This document shows, one piece after another, positions 59,874-64,000 of a stretch of DNA of 64,000 nt; the first letter of the stretch is position 1; the number at the start of each line of letters is the position of its first letter. The DNA comes from Pochonia chlamydosporia 170 (Eukaryota; Ascomycota; Sordariomycetes; Hypocreales; Clavicipitaceae). The DNA lies in contig NW_019154043.1 in assembly GCF_001653235.2 (NCBI RefSeq), positions 434,001 through 498,000 of the forward strand, read 5' to 3'. Position numbers and translations under genes: made by a program. The notes under the pieces were generated by a model. The model was not told the DNA's origin. It saw only the letters and a program-made list of their open reading frames with translations, and did not search any database.

Positions 59874-60326
59874 ATGATGCTCAATCTCAAGAACGTTTTT
59901 CTCTTCTCCCTTGCAGCTCTTTCAGCTGCTCAACCAACTATTCAGAGTCGAGCCCAGGTCAAGGAACTTAACTGCGATGGAACTCACTGGTCAAAGGACC
60001 AGATCAACCATTCCAAGCAGCAGGCACGTAATCTCGAAAACGACGGGTTTGCTTATCCTAAGCCCTTTGGTAACAAAGATGGCAAGGGAAACAATATCTT
60101 TAATGCAAAGGGTCAGCTTTGGGAGTTCCCTCTCACTGATCCCGTCTGGACCAGTACGCTTCAGTCGCTCACAAGCTGCCAACTTTCACAAACCTTTTTA
60201 CTAACTGTATTGCTTGCAGATGGTGTTACGCCGGGAACGTTCCGTGTCATTGTCAAGGATAACTATGATTTCGTGGGTGTTACTAACAAGGATGCTGGCA
60301 CAGGCGGCACAGTTCACAAGTGCTAA
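59874..60326 (+). CDS. Small secreted RNase T1/F1-like protein, probably catalytically dead
   Basis: Exons 59874-60153 and 60220-60326 with a 66-nt intron (branch TACTAACT) give 128 residues. A signal peptide (VFLFSLAALSAAQPTIQ) is followed by a mature part of about 105 residues with one Cys early and one as the last residue, as in fungal guanyl-specific RNases. Order and spacing of YPKPFGN, LWEFPLTDPVW, GTFRVIVKD and FVGVTNKDAGTGG match the YPHxYxN, YYEYPI, ADRVxF and GVITHTGASG blocks of RNases T1/F1. The general acid/base Glu (WEF) and Arg (TFR) remain, but the two catalytic His (T1 His40 and His92) are Lys and Asn here. This is the profile of RNase-like effectors rather than of an enzyme. 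Activity is not testable by sight. It is convergent with a GPI-type protein 130 bp away. Confidence 0.8.
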   Translation: MMLNLKNVFLFSLAALSAAQPTIQSRAQVKELNCDGTHWSKDQINHSKQQARNLENDGFAYPKPFGNKDGKGNNIFNAKGQLWEFPLTDPVWTSTLQSLTSCQLSQTFLLTVLLADGVTPGTFRVIVKDNYDFVGVTNKDAGTGGTVHKC

Positions 60327-60456
60327 GCGTGGAACGAGCTCACAAGTCATTTGGTCTATATATTTTAGCTAGATGGCCTGTGCCAATACATTTGGAATTC
60401 CCCCTCGCTTCAAGTGTCTGACAAACGTAGTCAAACATGCAGGTCATAAATTATCA

Positions 60457-60814
60457 TCACAAATGTGCAATTAAGACGCTTAGCCCGATGCCTGTCCACA
60501 GCAGAGCCTCCCCATGGGCCCTCCCAAGTGCGTCCCCTGCTGACACAGTCTCAGTGGCAGTGGCATTGGAGAATACCGTAACTGTTGCAGTAGGTTTAGG
60601 TTTAGGTATTCGTATTGTTGGCAGCTTCTTGACATTACTAGTAAGATTGGCTTCGGCATCGTCCGAAAGTCTTGGGGCTAAGAATTTGATTAGAATCCTT
60701 CTGCTGGCCGAATGTCATACACATACCAATGGGTGCTGCCAAACTTCCAAAATCGAGGGCCTGTCCAACTCCAAACAGCAAAACTGAGGACAGTAGCAGG
60801 TTCGATGCTTGCAT
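60457..60814 (-). CDS. Small secreted, GPI-anchored-type protein (102 aa)
   Basis: Exons 60727-60814 and 60457-60677, joined by a 49-nt intron (GTATGT ... TCTTAG), give 102 residues. The N-terminus MQASNLLLSSVLLFGVGQAL is a clear signal peptide. The short mature part includes LSDDAEANLTSNVKKLP, a Lys-Pro spacer (IPKPKPTATVTV) and Ser/Thr-rich NATATETVSAGDAL with N-glycosylation sites NLT and NAT. A hydrophobic end, LLWTGIGLSVLIAHL, follows small residues as in GPI-attachment signals. Such proteins sit on the cell wall or plasma membrane. No cysteine pattern or known family is seen. The reading frame is short and split, so the call rests on frame-perfect splicing and signals at both ends. Confidence 0.65.
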
Positions 60815-62037
60815 GGTTTCTTTGTGAGATAAGTAAAAATTATGGATTTTGGTTTGTTGGTAGTTGGAAATTCACAGATATTGATCGACAAGAGAGCTCC
60901 CGTTTCGCACGGCAGACCACTACCTTAAGTACACGAATAACATTCCCAGTGACTCGGTTGTTACGCGGGTATTCTTTGTTGTGTTAGAGGAATCACTGGT
61001 TTGTTCTACGGACATATCCGACAAAGCACCATGTTCTATATTGGTCCGGCTTTGATGGTGGCTTGGGCACCACTCTTTGAGTGGTATTCGGTCTACAAAT
61101 TGAACTTTTGGTTTGCTGAAACGTACAAAGAGAGTTACAACTCCGTTTCCGATTTCGAATCGATTCATCTTCTGCTCTTCGTCGTATGTACGGAAACCCT
61201 GCAGTGTTTTTGTCACGCCTTCTTGTGTGAAGTCTGCAGAGAACAATGGGTTAACCGTAGCTAAACAACAGTCAGGGGCGATTTGAAGGCTCGAACAAGC
61301 TCACAAAAACAAAGCTGCTACTAAATACAAAGTCCCAGATCGATGTGCCAAATCTGTCTGGGGAATGATGAGTGACTGGCTAGTTCATATCTAGGCATCT
61401 GAACCAGTTGTCGATTGTATTGTACTTGTAGTACAACATATGTTTTCATGCATTCTTGTACAGTACAGTGCAACACATTCAATGAAGGGCTCTCTCAAGC
61501 CAAAGCACCGACCACATACGGTGACGCGCTTGGATGTTGGTCAGATTCGATGCACCAAAGCAACGACGCGTGTTGGGTAATACTAAGCCCAAACTACACC
61601 GCTATTCCCCTGATCCACCCTTGTTCACAGAAGAACACCATCGGCAAAACACGTAGATGGGCTTAGAGAGTGTGTATTGAAACGCTCCTATTTCCCTGTA
61701 GAGAACATGTTCTATTATGACGCGTCAACGTTGGTTTTTTACCCTTCCAGTAGAGTGTTGGATGCACGACTCCGGGTGAACATCGCCCCGGGAAATGTCA
61801 AGTCAGCCATGATTCTGGTTTTGCTTTTGACTGGACTGGTCTGTGCTGCCTGGTCTATCGCCTGTCCTACAAGGTTGATACAACTTCATGACTTCCACAA
61901 CCTTGAAGCCTTCAACCACTACTCCTCTCAGCATGCAACCACACAGAAGCAGTTGGAGCATCCACCTTCTGGTATTCATAGTATGCGAGGTAGGGCTAAA
62001 GATAATAAAAGTATTGCCTGTCTCAAAAGCGTCAAAA
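60815..62037. other. Spacer with one doubtful minus-strand ORF
   Basis: A 108-codon minus-strand frame (60920-61246) has plausible protein composition (QGFRTYDEEQKMNRFEIGNG) and may be an exon of an unrecognised gene, but no start, splice or family support was found. Otherwise empty. Confidence 0.35.
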
Positions 62038-63228
62038 TCAGCTACTAATTGTAAACGAGCTATTTCCCGGCAAGGAGAAATTGGAAAAGTCTTCCAAGAA
62101 ATGCTCGACATCACTTAGATACGCTCTATGCAGCATCGGCACGGCATAACGCAATATATTATCTGCGAGCTCAGCGGGTGGATGACTCTTGCCATCCATC
62201 CAAAAATGCCGTACAAACGTGCCATTACAGCCTTCTGTCGCATAGGTCATTGGCGACCCGTTTGCTTCGGAACAAGGTATGCCACGAATATCTTCGGCCT
62301 CGTTGAAATCCAATTTGCTCACGAATGCTCCCAGCGCAGCCTGCTCATGGGGCCACTGGTAGGCAAGGCGGCTGCAACCGAAATACTTGGTCTCGCGGGG
62401 ACATTCCTCCCATGCGTCCATGATCTCGAAGGTACGAGGGCTATTCCTCGCAATAATAAATCCAGTATTGTGATAGAGCGTGCCGCTGTCGTCCTTGTTT
62501 TTGTCCCGGTCAGCATCTTCTGCGAGCATGAGCCGAGTCTCTAAAGTGTGGTTCCAGTAATTCATGAGCCACTCAATCGGTAAAGCTGGGTAGTGAAACA
62601 TGGCGTCCTGGTCAAGAAATACCACAATCTCGTATGATTTCAGGGCCTTCGTAATCATTGGTACCTTCGACCACGTTACATGTCGGTCAGAGTAGACTGG
62701 TGCCTTGATGAATTTGTAGTCATAGCCATGTATCATTGCTCTCTGTCGTTAGCTTTCACACGGTACTTGCCCAGTATCGGACGGAGTATAAGGTAACAAA
62801 CCATACAAGTAATGGCTCATGAATCCCGCTGCCATTGGCTGTAGTCCTGGCCATTTAATGTCATTGAGACTCATCACTTGTCCGTCTTCATTCATTGGCC
62901 GCGAGTCGATATCTAGAATTAACAGTCGTTTCCCGAAGGTCGATGTGTACACTGGTTCGCGTGCTACATGGTAGGTGCGGCCAACTTCATCAGTAAATGA
63001 TGGAGCAGTAATCGGATGCAGTACCGGTTGGTAGAGGTCCCGTATGAGTCTTGCTAAGACGTTGCTGTCCGTGGTTGTTGGAGAGCCTTGCCTAAAACAC
63101 ACGGAATAATGCGCTAGAGGGTTGGGAGCTTTTATCCAGCGTGTGACGAGCAAAAAAAGAGTGATCAAGATAGCAGCTATGAACAAGCGACTTTGCTGCT
63201 TTCCGAACCCTGATTGCAGAGCTCTCAT
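62038..63228 (-). CDS. Type II membrane glycosyltransferase (GT34/nucleotide-sugar type)
   Basis: Exons 62802-63228 and 62038-62738, joined by a 63-nt intron (GTTTGT, CTAAC branch), give 375 residues. A short cytoplasmic tail precedes a single membrane anchor (RLFIAAILITLFLLVTRWI, about residues 14-32), so the enzyme faces the Golgi lumen. The donor-sugar/metal motif is EIVVFLDQDAMF. Further family blocks are YHNTGFIIARNSP, WPHEQAALGAFV and the C-terminal FVRHFWMDG, as in galactosyltransferases of the GMA12/MNN10 type and relatives. The sugar and acceptor are not readable; a role in decorating secreted or wall glycans is an inference. No neighbour clarifies the pathway. Confidence 0.75.
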
Positions 63229-64000
63229 TCTGTGAGATGCATATATTCACTCTTAGATATACCACATCATAGATACCACGCAACCAAGGTCAAGGACTGA
63301 AAATACTGCTGCGGTGCCCTACTAATTTATTACTCTCAAGTCGGCGTCGCTAAGTTATGGTACAAACCAATGATAGCCGTCCTTGGGTCTTGTACGTGTG
63401 GTTGTATATCTGAAGCAAGAGATTGCGACTTATGCAAGAGAGGAGACCCTTACTCATACCATGCCCCCGCCTGAGGAAGTTAAAGCAAAGCTCTCGTGGC
63501 ACAATTGTTAAATATGAAGTTCGCCCCCAACACCTCCTGATTGACATGGCATGGTGCAACCGGAGCGTTGGTGGTGCCATATCTCGCGTTGCTTGTCTTG
63601 GCCCAGGCAGTGCAAGTGGTCTGGGCAACATTGAAACCATTCAAGTCCGGTGGGTGTAGTTTCATGCGGCTCGGCACATGTGCATGCATAAAAGACCAAA
63701 CAAGGGTAAGATGAAAGACACCGTGACGTTCGGGTACGTGAGACGCAAGTCAGACCAAGGTGCTAAATGTCTAGATGTCTGGGCTCGGAGCTATAGTGAA
63801 AGCAGGTTGCTGTTAAAAGCAAGCTAACGTCTTCCAGTGCGTCCGGTATCTATTTGATGCCCGTTTATGCGAAGCTGGGCGTGCTTACATGCACCTAGCT
63901 GCATTGTACTAGGTTATCAGTTGACCGTTGTATTTAGCAAACTTATGCCCAATGCATAATGTAGTTAAAATGAGTTAGGCTAGGCGGATTAACCTTTTTA
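63229..64000. other. Window end, no gene seen
   Basis: Promoter side of the glycosyltransferase. Small frames around 63350-63700 overlap on both strands and show no motifs. Confidence 0.45.

Noticed and set aside
60920..61246. 108-codon minus-strand frame
   Set aside because: Protein-like composition, but no upstream exon, signal or family could be found; left as spacer content.

Overview
The window looks like nuclear DNA of a filamentous ascomycete, most likely a Sordariomycete (Hypocreales-like). Genes carry short 50-90 nt GT-AG introns with CTAAC-type branch sites. The gene set includes a CFEM-GPCR, a HET protein, a DUF3632-like protein and a cutinase beside a Zn2Cys6 regulator. Repeats show RIP-like decay, with C-to-T and G-to-A changes, AT-rich TpA-dense stretches, and Trp or Gln codons turned into stops. 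The genus is an inference.

Layout. (1) 1-11 kb is repeat-rich and decayed. It holds two copies of a ~460 bp LTR-like repeat, the second split by a complete 4,116 bp MULE (75 bp TIRs, 8 bp target duplication, RIP-destroyed transposase). Broken copies of two normally essential genes lie here, a Cdc37-type HSP90 co-chaperone and an RCC1/Ran-GEF, plus a three-unit ~205 bp tandem repeat. (2) 11.3-22.6 kb looks like a catabolic cluster: FAD monooxygenase, intron-containing tRNA-Ile, alpha/beta hydrolase, JEN-type carboxylate transporter with a 12-nt micro-exon, Zn2Cys6 activator and secreted cutinase-family esterase. (3) 22.9-34.4 kb is another decayed, self-recognition-flavoured stretch. It contains NLR-type relics (a phosphorylase-like head and a beta-propeller-like tail) flanking an intact CFEM-GPCR, a pogo relic, an intact HET gene, a hAT-type MITE and a broken F-box gene. 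(4) 34.8-52.3 kb is a conserved-looking housekeeping block: RNA polymerase III largest subunit, a LtrA-like membrane protein, palmitoyltransferase Pfa5, a 52-residue Cys-rich mini-protein and GARP subunit Vps54. (5) 54.9-63.2 kb is lineage-specific: an 873-residue family protein, a DUF3632-like protein, a small secreted RNase-like protein lacking two catalytic histidines, a convergent small GPI-anchored-type protein, and a Golgi-type glycosyltransferase.

For most multi-exon genes I rebuilt the splicing by reading GT/AG sites and checking frame and family similarity by eye. Coordinates may be off by a base or two, and no database search was possible. Two small genes (47875-48033 and 60457-60814) are easily missed. 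The best candidates for something new are the RNase-like/GPI convergent pair, the broken copies of essential genes in the transposon zone, and the NLR relics around a CFEM receptor.
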